Assembly (NCBI GenBank): GCA_963974915.1
Contig: CAXBES010000004.1
Span: 150,941 to 214,940 of the forward strand
Length of the DNA stretch: 64,000 bases
Direction of reading: 5' to 3'
From: CAXBES01 sp963974915
GTDB lineage: Bacteria; Bacteroidota; Bacteroidia; Flavobacteriales; Flavobacteriaceae
Numbering within the stretch: position 1 is the stretch's first letter; each line of letters starts with the position of its first letter. Positions 1-7,966 of this stretch are shown here, in pieces. The notes below the pieces were generated by a model that searched no databases, was not told where the DNA came from, and saw nothing but the letters and a program-made list of their open reading frames with translations. The position numbers and the translations under genes are program-made.

Positions 1-156
1 CCTTTTAATCATTTTAAATATAAGCAGGTGTGTACATCATTTTGTTGACGAAAATGGAGACAAAAATAATACAATAAAACTTCTTGCTAATAGACGATCT
101 TAACAATACTGTAAACTCAAAAAGGCCATGCATTAATATTAAGAAATATAAATGCT

Positions 157-966
157 TTATTCTGCCGATGGGTACCAATCTAACTGAACAACTTCGATGT
201 CTTTAGAGGCCGAAGATTTTTTGATCCAATCTCTGAATAGGCCAACATCACTCAATCCGTCGGTTCCTCGATAATGATATGGATAGACTTTTTTCGGCTT
301 AAAATCGACCACTGCAGAAGCCGCACTTTTTACAGGCATTGTATAAGGCAGGTTCATACAAACAAAAGCTACATCTATGTTTTGCAAGGCTCGCATTTCA
401 GGAATATCTTCTGTATCGCCAGAAATATACACTCTTTTATCATCCTTTTCGATCACATAACCATTTCCTCTCCCTTTTGCATGAAACTTCAGAGCTTCTT
501 CTCTCAGGTTATACATTGGAATGGCTTCGACTGTAAAACCCATGGTTTCGGAAGTCTCTCCGTTGTTTAACACCGCAGTTTGCACTTTTTGATTGGCAGG
601 CATGTTATCCACCACAGCTTGCGGTGCGATAATTTTAGTGCCGTCAGTGATTATTGCACCAATAGTTTCGGTGTTTAAATGATCTCCATGAATATCTGTC
701 ACTAACACTAAATCGGGTTCGGGTTGTCCTTCAAAAGCGGTTGCTCCTCCTACCGGATCAACATAGATAATAGTACCATCCCATTCTAAAACCATAGTGG
801 CGTGCGAGATGGGGGTGATCTCAAACGTGTGCTCAAGGTTGTTTTCTTCAGTTTTTACTTCGGAAACTTCTTCGGTTGTTTCGGCAACTGATTCTCCTTT
901 TTTAACTTCGTTCTTGCAGGAAACAAATGCTATCAAGGCAATTAGGTAGAGACTAATGGTTTTCAT
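157..966 (-). CDS. MBL-fold metal-dependent hydrolase, lipoprotein
   Basis: The product is a 269-residue secreted lipoprotein: hydrophobic N-terminus ending in a FVSC lipobox, then an acidic linker rich in Glu/Val to about residue 47. A metallo-beta-lactamase-like fold follows. The metal-binding signature is DIHGDH near residue 93, preceded by ISHATMVLEWDG and YVDP, which is typical of UPF0173/YfiT-like hydrolases. A second metal-site segment, ISGDTEDIPEM, lies near residue 182 and a YPYHY segment near the C-terminus. The substrate is unknown. It stands alone, transcribed left, convergent with whatever lies before position 157. The 156 bases to its left show no gene. Confidence 0.8.
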   Translation of the reverse strand: MKTISLYLIALIAFVSCKNEVKKGESVAETTEEVSEVKTEENNLEHTFEITPISHATMVLEWDGTIIYVDPVGGATAFEGQPEPDLVLVTDIHGDHLNTETIGAIITDGTKIIAPQAVVDNMPANQKVQTAVLNNGETSETMGFTVEAIPMYNLREEALKFHAKGRGNGYVIEKDDKRVYISGDTEDIPEMRALQNIDVAFVCMNLPYTMPVKSAASAVVDFKPKKVYPYHYRGTDGLSDVGLFRDWIKKSSASKDIEVVQLDWYPSAE

Positions 967-1027
967 AATGGTAAATTTTTATGAAATTACAATTATTTCA
1001 GAATAAAAACAGCGGTTTTAGATTACT

Positions 1028-1486
1028 TTAAGAAATTGGAAGCTCCATCTTAATGTTGCTGCGTTCATACGGACTATCCTTTTCTACAGGGATTTCAATA
1101 AATCCGTATTTGCGATAGATATAAATTGCATTTTCCAACTTGGTATTAGAGTAGAGAAATATTTTCTTAAATCCATTATTTACGGCAAAATCGATACAGT
1201 GTTGCATTAACTTCTGACCAATTTTTCGTCCTCTCATCGTTTTTAAGACTGCCATTTTGGTAAGTTCGAAAACGCCGGCATCAGCCTTCATGAGTGCAAC
1301 CGTACCCAATACTACATCTCCTTCCAGTAAAAAGAAGATATGTCCGCCGGGATCAATAATATACTGCTTGGGGTTACTAAGCACTTCTTTATCAAAATCT
1401 TCAACATAGAAGTAGGTTTCCAGCCAATCCATGTTTAAATCATAAAAGGCTTGAGCAAATTTTTGATGGAATGATACTATTTTCAT
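1028..1486 (-). CDS. GNAT family N-acetyltransferase
   Basis: A 152-residue protein with the GNAT fold: a beta strand FFLLEGDVVLGTVAL near residue 50, then the acetyl-CoA binding segment MRGRKIGQKLMQHCIDFA (Q/RxxGxG/A-like loop) around residues 84-101, and the C-terminal NAIYIYRKYGF strand typical of the family. The acceptor substrate cannot be told from sequence. Its start overlaps the end of hutG by four bases, so it is the third gene of a hutI-hutG operon. That placement suggests coupling to histidine breakdown, but many GNATs ride in unrelated operons. Confidence 0.85.
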   Translation of the reverse strand: MKIVSFHQKFAQAFYDLNMDWLETYFYVEDFDKEVLSNPKQYIIDPGGHIFFLLEGDVVLGTVALMKADAGVFELTKMAVLKTMRGRKIGQKLMQHCIDFAVNNGFKKIFLYSNTKLENAIYIYRKYGFIEIPVEKDSPYERSNIKMELPIS

Positions 1487-2487
1487 TTCGAAATGACATC
1501 TGAAACTAAATAAGCAATAGCTTTAGAAACCTGATTGGGAAGTCCGCCCAATTTAGGCGCACCTTCACAGATGTGAATGTAACTACAGTTTTGAAGAGCT
1601 GCAAAGTGACTAATAAATTTTCTAGCTTTATTAAAACTAAAACCACTTGGGGTTACAGCGCTGCTTCCCATAGATTGAATAGCGTCCATGTCTAATTCTA
1701 ATCCGAAGTCTGAATCGCAACAATGGGTTTCGGCTTGTTTTATTGCTTCTGAAAAGGTGAGTGATTCTTGTACCGAAATTTCTTCAAAGAGATTGAATTT
1801 TATGCGGTCAGATTTTTTCCGAAGCAAATTGAAAACAGCTTGAGAAGTGTAATTTCTATGCAATCCGAAGATAAAATACTTATTTAAAAATCCTTCCTCG
1901 AAGGCATACGAAAAACCATTTCCGCTGTGTCTGTGTTCTAAGGCTCTAAAATCGGTATGCGCATCAAAATTGATGCAGTTAATGGCTTTTTTAAGAGCTT
2001 GGCTAACACCTTTAATGTTTCCGAAGCTATTATTATGTCCTCCTCCAATGATAATCGGGGTTTTTCCGGCAGCAACAATACTGGTAACCACTTCGGTAAC
2101 TTTATGATCAATTTGAGTCACTAATTCACCTAACTTTTCTGCAAAATGCGGATCATTTTCATCTATATTAGAAGCTTGCCGCATTTGTGTATTGCAATCA
2201 ATTTCACCAAGAATAGTGATATTTTCGGCCCTGGTAAGTTCGTTGTTTTGAACATTACACAAAGCGCCCAGTGCCACTCGCCAGGCTTCAGAAGTGCCGG
2301 CGTTGCCAAAATTAGCACGTACTCCAATATCTTCAGGAATACCAAAAAGAACATACTTTGCCGGGCTCTTTTTTAGAACTTCCCATGTAGAAAAAATCTG
2401 AACGGCTTCCCCAAATTTTTGTTCCCCGGGACGCTGATTCACATGAGATAAGATGTCTTCCGAAGTATAGATATTTAAGTTTGTCAT
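1483..2487 (-). CDS. hutG: Formimidoylglutamase (arginase/ureohydrolase family)
   Basis: A 334-residue ureohydrolase-fold enzyme. The binuclear Mn-binding motifs are visible: GGGHNNSFG near residue 148, NFDAHTDFR near residue 173 and LDMDAIQS near residue 265. In histidine degradation this enzyme hydrolyses N-formimidoyl-L-glutamate to glutamate and formamide. The family alone would also allow agmatinase or arginase. The four-base overlap with imidazolonepropionase, which makes the preceding metabolite, argues for HutG. The remaining pathway enzymes, HutH and HutU, are not in this window. Confidence 0.88.
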   Translation of the reverse strand: MTNLNIYTSEDILSHVNQRPGEQKFGEAVQIFSTWEVLKKSPAKYVLFGIPEDIGVRANFGNAGTSEAWRVALGALCNVQNNELTRAENITILGEIDCNTQMRQASNIDENDPHFAEKLGELVTQIDHKVTEVVTSIVAAGKTPIIIGGGHNNSFGNIKGVSQALKKAINCINFDAHTDFRALEHRHSGNGFSYAFEEGFLNKYFIFGLHRNYTSQAVFNLLRKKSDRIKFNLFEEISVQESLTFSEAIKQAETHCCDSDFGLELDMDAIQSMGSSAVTPSGFSFNKARKFISHFAALQNCSYIHICEGAPKLGGLPNQVSKAIAYLVSDVISK

Positions 2488-3722
2488 GTTACAATTTCTC
2501 CATTAATTATAACTGTATCGATCAAATTACTTCCGAAGGCATAGGGAAGATAACCGTACGACGGAATTTCTTTTGTTATAATGATGTTCGCTTTTTTGCC
2601 TTTTGTGATCGTACCATGCGTTTCGCTCAAGCCCATAGCATAGGCGCCATTAATTGTAGCTGCATTTATCGCTTCTTCCGGGGTTAATCGCATTTTAATA
2701 CAGGCAGTTGCCACTACAAAATTCATATTTCCACTTGGAGTAGATCCTGGATTATAATCTGTTGCGAGTGCCAAAGGCAATCCTGCTTCAATAATTTCCC
2801 GACCGGGTGTATACGGGATGCTCAAAAAATAAGAGCAGGAGGGTAGGGCGACCGGCATAGTATTACTTCCTTTTAGCGCTTCAATATCCTCTTTAGTGAG
2901 CACTTCAAGGTGATCTACACTCAGAGCGTTGTGTTTCACGCCCAATGCGATTCCCCCAAGCGCAGTAAACTGATTGACGTGAATTTTTGGTATAAGATTG
3001 TATTTTTTTGCTTCGGAAAGAATTTTATCGGTGTCGGCAACAGAGAAATAACCTTCTTCACAAAACACATCTACATAGTCTGCAAGGTTTTCGGTAGCGA
3101 TCTTCGGAAGCATTTCATCACAGAGTAAGTTTATATAACCCTCTTTATCGTTCTTGTATTTAGCCGGAATCGCATGTGCACCTAAAAAGGTTGTTTTTAC
3201 ACTTACCGGATAATTTTTTGCCAGCTTTTTAGCAACCCGAAGCATTTTTATTTCTGCTTCAGTGGTTAATCCGTAGCCACTTTTAATTTCAATCGCTCCC
3301 GTACCAAGCCGCATTACTTCTTCTAATCTTGATGCCGACTGCCGGTAGAGTTCCTCTTCCGGGGTGTTTTGAAGCTTAGTGGCGCTGTTCACTATTCCTC
3401 CACCTTTTTCCGCGATCTCCTGATAGGAAAGTCCGTTAATTCTATCAACAAATTCCTGCTCTCTGTTTCCGGCATAGACGATATGCGTGTGAGAGTCGCA
3501 CCAGGAAGGAAGGACTATTTTTCCACTGCAGTCAATTGTTTTTTCTACAGATAGCTGCGTGAGGTCTTCCATTTTTCCGAAATCAAGGATAACGTCATCT
3601 TCGGTAAGGAGCCAGGCATTTTTTATAGAAGGGAGTTGTTTCATTTCTGCGCCTGAGACCTTAGCCGGAGGAGCTTCGTAAACTTGTAAAAGTTGATCTA
3701 TGTTGATAAGGAGAATTTTCAT
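2484..3722 (-). CDS. hutI: Imidazolonepropionase
   Basis: A 412-residue amidohydrolase, near the usual length of HutI (about 400-420). The metal-binding motif CDSHTHIVYAGNREQEF sits near residue 75, with later ligands in KTTFLGAHAIP and KIHVNQF, and the catalytic Asp in LATDYNPGSTPS. It hydrolyses imidazolonepropionate to N-formimidoyl-L-glutamate, the substrate of the downstream HutG. It is the first gene of the leftward hutI-hutG-GNAT operon. A 95-bp divergent gap separates it from the PLP enzyme at 3818, which probably has its own promoter. Confidence 0.95.
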   Translation of the reverse strand: MKILLINIDQLLQVYEAPPAKVSGAEMKQLPSIKNAWLLTEDDVILDFGKMEDLTQLSVEKTIDCSGKIVLPSWCDSHTHIVYAGNREQEFVDRINGLSYQEIAEKGGGIVNSATKLQNTPEEELYRQSASRLEEVMRLGTGAIEIKSGYGLTTEAEIKMLRVAKKLAKNYPVSVKTTFLGAHAIPAKYKNDKEGYINLLCDEMLPKIATENLADYVDVFCEEGYFSVADTDKILSEAKKYNLIPKIHVNQFTALGGIALGVKHNALSVDHLEVLTKEDIEALKGSNTMPVALPSCSYFLSIPYTPGREIIEAGLPLALATDYNPGSTPSGNMNFVVATACIKMRLTPEEAINAATINGAYAMGLSETHGTITKGKKANIIITKEIPSYGYLPYAFGSNLIDTVIINGEIVT

Positions 3723-3817
3723 TACTCAAAGATATAAAAAAAGACCTCTAAGATGCTTAAAACTTTATGGGTCTGAATTTAAATTAATATCTTAGAGCGA
3801 CCTTAAAAAACACGATC

Positions 3818-4984
3818 ATGAAAATTACAAATCCGGGAATTAATACCATTTGTACACACGTTGGAGAAATAGAAGATAAGCAGTTTAAAGGGGCGATATC
3901 TCCTTTATATATGGCTAGTTCGTATGCTTACGAAGATGTTGATGTGAAGCGGTATCCTCGTTATTTTAATACTCCTAATCAGGAAGCTTTAGGGAAGAAG
4001 GTTGCGATGTTAGAGAATTGTGAGGCAGGAATGATCTTTGGGAGTGGTATGGCAGCTGTGAGTACTGCGATGTTAGCTTTTTTGCAAAAAGGAGATCATG
4101 TGGTGGTTCAAAAAACGATATATGGAGGGACTTATAATTTTATAGTCGAAGAATTTCCGAAATACGGTATAGAGTTCGATTTTACCGAAGGGTTTTCTGA
4201 AAGTGACTTTACCGGTAAGATCAAAGAGAACACGAAAGTTATTTATGTTGAAACACCTTCAAATCCGTTGATGTTAATTACCGATTTGGAAATGATCTCG
4301 CGTATTGCGAAGAAGCATGGTTTAATAAGTATGATAGACAACACTTTTGCATCTCCGGTGAATCAGACTCCCGCTAATTTTGGGATTGATATTATGATTC
4401 ATAGTGCGACTAAATATATGGGTGGACATAGCGATATATGTGCAGGAGCTGTTGCAGCTTCCGAAGAACATATTATGAAGATCTGGAATGTAGGTAAAAA
4501 TTTAGGTGGAAGTCTTAGTGATTATACGGTTTGGTTGTTAGAACGAAGCATGAAAACCATGGCAATTCGGGTAAAAGCACAGAATAAGAACGCCAAAAAA
4601 ATGGCGAAATGGTTAGATGCGCATCCGTTAGTTGCTAAAGTATATTATCCCGGATTGAAAAGTCATCCGGATCATTTATTGGCTAAAAAGCAAATGAAGG
4701 GATATACAGGAATGTTGTCATTTGAATTGATAAAAGATATCGATGCTGATGCATTTATGAGATCTCTTCAACTAGTCAGGCAAAGTATGAGTTTGGCAGG
4801 GGTAGAATCTACTATTCTATCGCCCACTAAAACATCACATGCTCTCCTTTCGGAAGAAGAAAGAGAAAGACAGGGTATAAAAGATGGTTTGCTTCGATTT
4901 TCGGTTGGGATCGAGGAAGCATCCGATTTGATCGCAGATCTTGAGCATGCATTTCATAAGGTAGCAAAGAAGCAATTAGTGTAA
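3818..4984 (+). CDS. Cys/Met metabolism PLP-dependent lyase (methionine gamma-lyase / cystathionine gamma-lyase type)
   Basis: A 388-residue fold-type I PLP enzyme. It shows the cofactor-binding segment GSGMAAVSTAMLAFL near residue 75, the aspartate motif MIDNTFASP near residue 179, and the PLP lysine in HSATKYMGGHSD near residue 200. The C-terminal RFSVGIEEASDLIADLEHA is the family signature. Substrate choice among methionine, cystathionine and O-acetylhomoserine cannot be settled by eye. Flavobacterial orthologues are often annotated methionine gamma-lyase. It is 59 bp upstream of bshB1, so cysteine supply for bacillithiol is a plausible link. Confidence 0.85.
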   Translation: MKITNPGINTICTHVGEIEDKQFKGAISPLYMASSYAYEDVDVKRYPRYFNTPNQEALGKKVAMLENCEAGMIFGSGMAAVSTAMLAFLQKGDHVVVQKTIYGGTYNFIVEEFPKYGIEFDFTEGFSESDFTGKIKENTKVIYVETPSNPLMLITDLEMISRIAKKHGLISMIDNTFASPVNQTPANFGIDIMIHSATKYMGGHSDICAGAVAASEEHIMKIWNVGKNLGGSLSDYTVWLLERSMKTMAIRVKAQNKNAKKMAKWLDAHPLVAKVYYPGLKSHPDHLLAKKQMKGYTGMLSFELIKDIDADAFMRSLQLVRQSMSLAGVESTILSPTKTSHALLSEEERERQGIKDGLLRFSVGIEEASDLIADLEHAFHKVAKKQLV

Positions 4985-5043
4985 ATTATGAGCCATTAGA
5001 AATTTCCGAAGCTGTAAAAAGTAATAAGTAAAAAGTAAAAAAT

Positions 5044-5760
5044 ATGAAATTAGATATATTAGCAATTGGAGCTCATCCCGATGATGTTGAATTAGGTTGC
5101 GGGGCTACAATAGCTAAAGAAATAAGTAATGGGAAAAAAGTAGGAATTTTAGACCTTACACGGGGAGAGTTGGGAACCCGGGGTACAGCTAAAATACGAG
5201 ATAAAGAAGCTGCTAATGCGGCAAAGATATTAGGTGTTTCAAAGCGGCACAATCTGGAATTTGCCGATGGCTTTTTCGTTAATAATGCTGCTTCTCAGTT
5301 GGAAATCATAAAGATCATAAGAAAATATCAACCTGAAATAGTTTTGTGCAATGCAGTTGATGATAGGCATATAGATCATGGAAAAGGCAGTAAACTGGCA
5401 AGTGACGCATGTTTTTTGAGTGGTTTGCGAAAAATAGAAACCATTTACGAGGGTAATCATCAAAAATCATGGAGACCCAAACAGGTATATCACTATATAC
5501 AGTGGAAAAATATTGCGCCCGACTTTGTGGTTGATGTAACCGGATTTCTCGATAAAAAGCTGGAGGCTGTTTTTGCGTATGAGAGTCAGTTTCATAAAAA
5601 GGATGCCTTAGAACCCGATACTCCTATTTCTTCTACAAACTTTAGGGATAGTATTACCTATAGAGCCAGGGACTTAGGTAGATTAATTGGCACAGAGCAT
5701 GCCGAAGGTTTTACTACCGAACGGTATACTGCGGTCAATTCTATTTTTGATTTAATCTAA
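5044..5760 (+). CDS. bshB1: Bacillithiol biosynthesis deacetylase BshB1
   Basis: A 238-residue LmbE-type zinc deacetylase. The motif GAHPDDVELGCGATI at residues 8-22 carries the zinc ligands His and Asp-Asp, and VDDRHIDHGKGSKLASDA near residue 106 carries the third-ligand His. BshB1 removes the acetyl group from GlcNAc-malate before cysteine is attached, the second step of bacillithiol synthesis. Length and the C-terminal GTEHAEGF segment match the BshB1 subfamily rather than BshB2 or MshB. No other bsh gene is in the window. Confidence 0.92.
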   Translation: MKLDILAIGAHPDDVELGCGATIAKEISNGKKVGILDLTRGELGTRGTAKIRDKEAANAAKILGVSKRHNLEFADGFFVNNAASQLEIIKIIRKYQPEIVLCNAVDDRHIDHGKGSKLASDACFLSGLRKIETIYEGNHQKSWRPKQVYHYIQWKNIAPDFVVDVTGFLDKKLEAVFAYESQFHKKDALEPDTPISSTNFRDSITYRARDLGRLIGTEHAEGFTTERYTAVNSIFDLI

Positions 5761-5779
5761 AAAATCTTAAAATAACTTA

Positions 5780-5810
5780 TTGCGCATACGTTGTAAATGC
5801 TTTATATTTG
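5780..5810 (+). promoter_or_regulatory. Bacteroidota-type promoter of tRNA-His
   Basis: TTG at 5780-5782, a 20-bp spacer and TATATTTG at 5803-5810 fit the known Bacteroidota promoter (TTG, about 19 bp, TAnnTTTG). It ends 60 bp before the tRNA-His 5' end. Confidence 0.6.
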
Positions 5811-5870
5811 CAAGCTCCAAAGAAAACCATTGGTAACCTTTGGAGGACGAGAGTCCTTAAAACAATAAAT

Positions 5871-5945
5871 GGTGGTTGTAGCTCAGTTGGTTAGAGCGCC
5901 TGATTGTGGTTCAGGAGGTCGTCGGTTCGAGACCGATCTTCCACC
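5871..5945 (+). tRNA. tRNA-His (anticodon GTG)
   Basis: A full cloverleaf can be folded. An encoded G-1 (5871) opposes C73 (5945), the hallmark of histidine tRNA. The D arm is GCTC/GAGC, the anticodon loop TTGTGGT gives anticodon GTG, and the T arm GTCGG/CCGAT encloses TTCGAGA. CCA is not encoded. The acceptor stem GTGGTTG/CTTCCAC pairs at positions 1-4 and 7 but has U-U oppositions at 5:68 and 6:67. The 3' end from 5932 onward is duplicated 411 bp downstream. Confidence 0.93.
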
Positions 5946-6033
5946 CATGACAACTCTTTATGATGTCTTGGTACAGTTTCAAATGTCTGTACCAAAAAAT
6001 ACAAAGCTTCCCGGTTACGGGAAGCTTTTTTTT
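5932..6033 (+). repeat. Direct repeat copy 1: tRNA-His 3' end plus 3' flank and terminator
   Basis: These 102 bases comprise the last 14 bases of tRNA-His and its flank through the terminator. They recur at 6343-6444 with a single substitution (T5948 versus A6359). The copy includes a small hairpin, GGTACAG...CTGTACC, and an intrinsic terminator at 6004-6033. The GIY-YIG gene lies between the copies, so the repeats look like the product of its insertion. Confidence 0.9.
6004..6033 (+). terminator. Intrinsic terminator after tRNA-His (copy 1)
   Basis: Stem AAGCTTCCCG / CGGGAAGCTT with loop GTTA, followed by eight T residues. It terminates tRNA-His transcription ahead of the GIY-YIG gene, whose start codon is only 9 bases past the T-run. 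Confidence 0.85.
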
Positions 6034-6042
6034 GTTTTGCGT

Positions 6043-6321
6043 ATGTTCTATGTGTATGTCATTTATTCTGAAAGTCGTGATGTTTATTATAAGGGTCAGA
6101 CAAATAATGTTGTGGACCGACTTGAACGGCATAATGGAGGATACGAAAAATTCACAGGTACGGGTGTTCCCTGGGAATTAAAGTGTTGTATTGCAAAGAG
6201 CACCAGAGGGGAGGCTAAAATTTTAGTGGGGAAACTAAAGCGAATGAATCGTGCTAAACTAGAAGCGTTCATTATAAAATATGGAAGTTCGAGCCAAGAC
6301 GTTAGCGGAGCTAAGTCTTGA
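6043..6321 (+). CDS. Small GIY-YIG nuclease-domain protein inserted at tRNA-His
   Basis: A 92-residue protein starting at the ATG at 6043. The open frame runs further upstream, but that part is tRNA and terminator. It opens with the divergent GIY-YIG strands FYVYVIYSES and YYKGQTNNVVDRLERHN, in which the catalytic Arg lies in VVDRLERH, and continues with GEAKILVGKLKRMNRAKLEAFI. This matches the compact UvrC-N-like single-domain proteins common near flavobacterial tRNA genes. The duplicated tRNA 3' ends flanking it suggest a mobile or tRNA-targeting element. Whether it cuts DNA is unknown. The final codons run into a T-arm-like hairpin (6323-6341). Confidence 0.85.
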   Translation: MFYVYVIYSESRDVYYKGQTNNVVDRLERHNGGYEKFTGTGVPWELKCCIAKSTRGEAKILVGKLKRMNRAKLEAFIIKYGSSSQDVSGAKS

Positions 6322-6342
6322 TGCCGACCGGTAGCGTCGGCA

Positions 6343-6444
6343 ACCGATCTTCCACCCAAGACAACTCTTTATGATGTCTTGGTACAGTTTCAAATGTCTG
6401 TACCAAAAAATACAAAGCTTCCCGGTTACGGGAAGCTTTTTTTT
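6343..6444 (+). repeat. Direct repeat copy 2: tRNA-His 3' remnant plus flank
   Basis: Second copy of the 102-bp block at 5932-6033, offset by 411 bp. It carries the last bases of tRNA-His (ACCGATCTTCCACCC) without the rest of the tRNA. Just before it, GCCGAC...GTCGGC at 6323-6341 forms a hairpin. The near identity of the copies points to a recent or continually homogenised duplication. Confidence 0.9.
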
Positions 6445-6446
6445 TT
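6415..6446 (+). terminator. Intrinsic terminator (copy 2), after the GIY-YIG gene
   Basis: Same AAGCTTCCCG / CGGGAAGCTT stem as copy 1, with a ten-T run. It now ends the GIY-YIG transcript and faces the convergent M28 peptidase gene. Confidence 0.85.
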
Positions 6447-6470
6447 GCGTATATTTTTAGAATAAAATTT

Positions 6471-7493
6471 TTAGAGTTTATCGGCCGTGATACGTTCCTC
6501 ACGATTTGCGATCTCCCAGGCTGTATAAAAAACTAATTGGGTGCGTTTAGCCATTAATTCGTATTCTATTTTATCTGGAGTATCGGTATGCTTATGATAA
6601 TCTTCATGAACTCCGTTAAAGTAGAAAATGACCGGAATATTATTTTTTGCGAAATTGTAATGATCACTACGGTAGTAGAAACGATTAGGATCATTATCGT
6701 CGTTAAAAGTATAATCCAATTCGAGATTAGTGTATTTCTTATTGGTTTCTTCGGAAAGGTTATGTAACTCCTGACTTAATTTATCGCTACCAATTAAATA
6801 TATATAATTAGGGTTTTCTGTTTTCTCCGGGGCAATTCGCCCAATCATATCGATATTCAAATTACACACTGTATTCTCTAATGGAAATATCGGATTTTCG
6901 GTATAATACCGTGAGCCAAAGAGTCCAATTTCTTCTCCCGTAACATGTAAGAAAAGAATAGAACGTTTAGGTCCGTTACCGTCCTTCACTGCTTTTTGAA
7001 AAGCCTGAGCCATTTCCAATAAAGCTACAGTACCGCTCCCATCATCGTCGGCACCGTTAAAAATGTTCCCTTCTTTGTCTACCCCAACATGATCTAAATG
7101 GGCCGATACTACGATAATTTCGTCTGGTTTTTCAGAACCTTTAATAAATGCTACTACATTTTCAGACTCCTGAGGATCTGTCATTCGATTGAAATAACTC
7201 GCTGGTATGGTTTGGTAGTAATCTGAATCCCCCTTAGGAGATGAAATTTCATTGTCCTGATAAAAATTCCGAAGGTATTCAGAAGCTAATTTCTGACCTT
7301 TAGTTCCGGTCATTCTTCCTCGCATTGCATCACCTGCGTATATATAAAGGTGTTCTTTTAATTCGCTAGCCGTAATGGTATTAGCGTAATCGACAGCAGT
7401 TACTATCTTGCTGTCATTTTTTACCGCAGAATTTTGTGCCGAATTACATGAGATGACACTAATTGAAATAAAGACTAATAATAAATACTTCAT
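6471..7493 (-). CDS. M28 family zinc aminopeptidase, lipoprotein
   Basis: A 340-residue exported protein with lipobox ISVISC, a protease-associated-like N-terminal region and the M28 co-catalytic zinc site. Visible motifs are VSAHLDHVG near residue 126, GADDDGSGTVALLEMA near residue 142, HVTGEEIGLFGSRYY near residue 182, NLNIDMIGR near residue 212 and a final His in YHKHTDTPDKIEY. These supply the five expected ligands and the catalytic Glu. It probably releases N-terminal residues from peptides at the cell envelope. It lies three bases downstream of a small lipoprotein gene, presumably co-transcribed. Confidence 0.92.
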   Translation of the reverse strand: MKYLLLVFISISVISCNSAQNSAVKNDSKIVTAVDYANTITASELKEHLYIYAGDAMRGRMTGTKGQKLASEYLRNFYQDNEISSPKGDSDYYQTIPASYFNRMTDPQESENVVAFIKGSEKPDEIIVVSAHLDHVGVDKEGNIFNGADDDGSGTVALLEMAQAFQKAVKDGNGPKRSILFLHVTGEEIGLFGSRYYTENPIFPLENTVCNLNIDMIGRIAPEKTENPNYIYLIGSDKLSQELHNLSEETNKKYTNLELDYTFNDDNDPNRFYYRSDHYNFAKNNIPVIFYFNGVHEDYHKHTDTPDKIEYELMAKRTQLVFYTAWEIANREERITADKL

Positions 7494-7496
7494 AAT

Positions 7497-7829
7497 TTAA
7501 TCGAAAGATTTTAATTCATAATCGTCCGGTGAGAGTCCACCTTCCCCAATTTTCACATATTCCAATGTGTGTGTAGTAACAACTTCTGCACCGGAAGCAT
7601 CCTGAGAAACTACTGTTGCAGTTACGATGTACGTAGCACCAATCTCTTCTAAATCTGAAGCTTTTTCGGTGATCACGATGTCGTTCTCATTGAATTTAGT
7701 GCCTTCCGGAAGTTGTAATTGTGTTATTAGATCTTCTTTCGCTAATGTACGAACGGTTTCCATTTGCTCTTTTTCAGTAGAACAGGCTATAAATAATAGA
7801 GTCGCTAATAGAAATAAGATTTTCTTCAT
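7497..7829 (-). CDS. Small lipoprotein of unknown function
   Basis: A 110-residue protein with a clear lipoprotein signal (LLFIACSTEKEQ). The mature part is acidic and predicted mostly beta, with no motif I recognise. It is immediately upstream of the M28 peptidase gene (three-base gap), suggesting co-expression. An inhibitor or accessory role for the peptidase is possible but not shown. Confidence 0.75.
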   Translation of the reverse strand: MKKILFLLATLLFIACSTEKEQMETVRTLAKEDLITQLQLPEGTKFNENDIVITEKASDLEEIGATYIVTATVVSQDASGAEVVTTHTLEYVKIGEGGLSPDDYELKSFD

Positions 7830-7966
7830 CTGTAGAAATGTTTGGCGATAAAGATACTGTAACTTATAAACTGAAATGTGAAAATTTTGTGAAAAATAAA
7901 CCTATGTTCTCAATTCGGGATCATACTATTCGCAACTATCATTATCTTTGTTTAAAATAGAATAAA

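Noticed and set aside
1..156. Left edge of the window
   Set aside because: No gene end, tRNA or clear terminator could be supported in these 156 bases.
5869..6042. Upstream extension of the GIY-YIG reading frame
   Set aside because: The frame is open through tRNA-His and its terminator, but this is structural RNA. The ATG at 6043 gives the normal GIY-YIG N-terminus.
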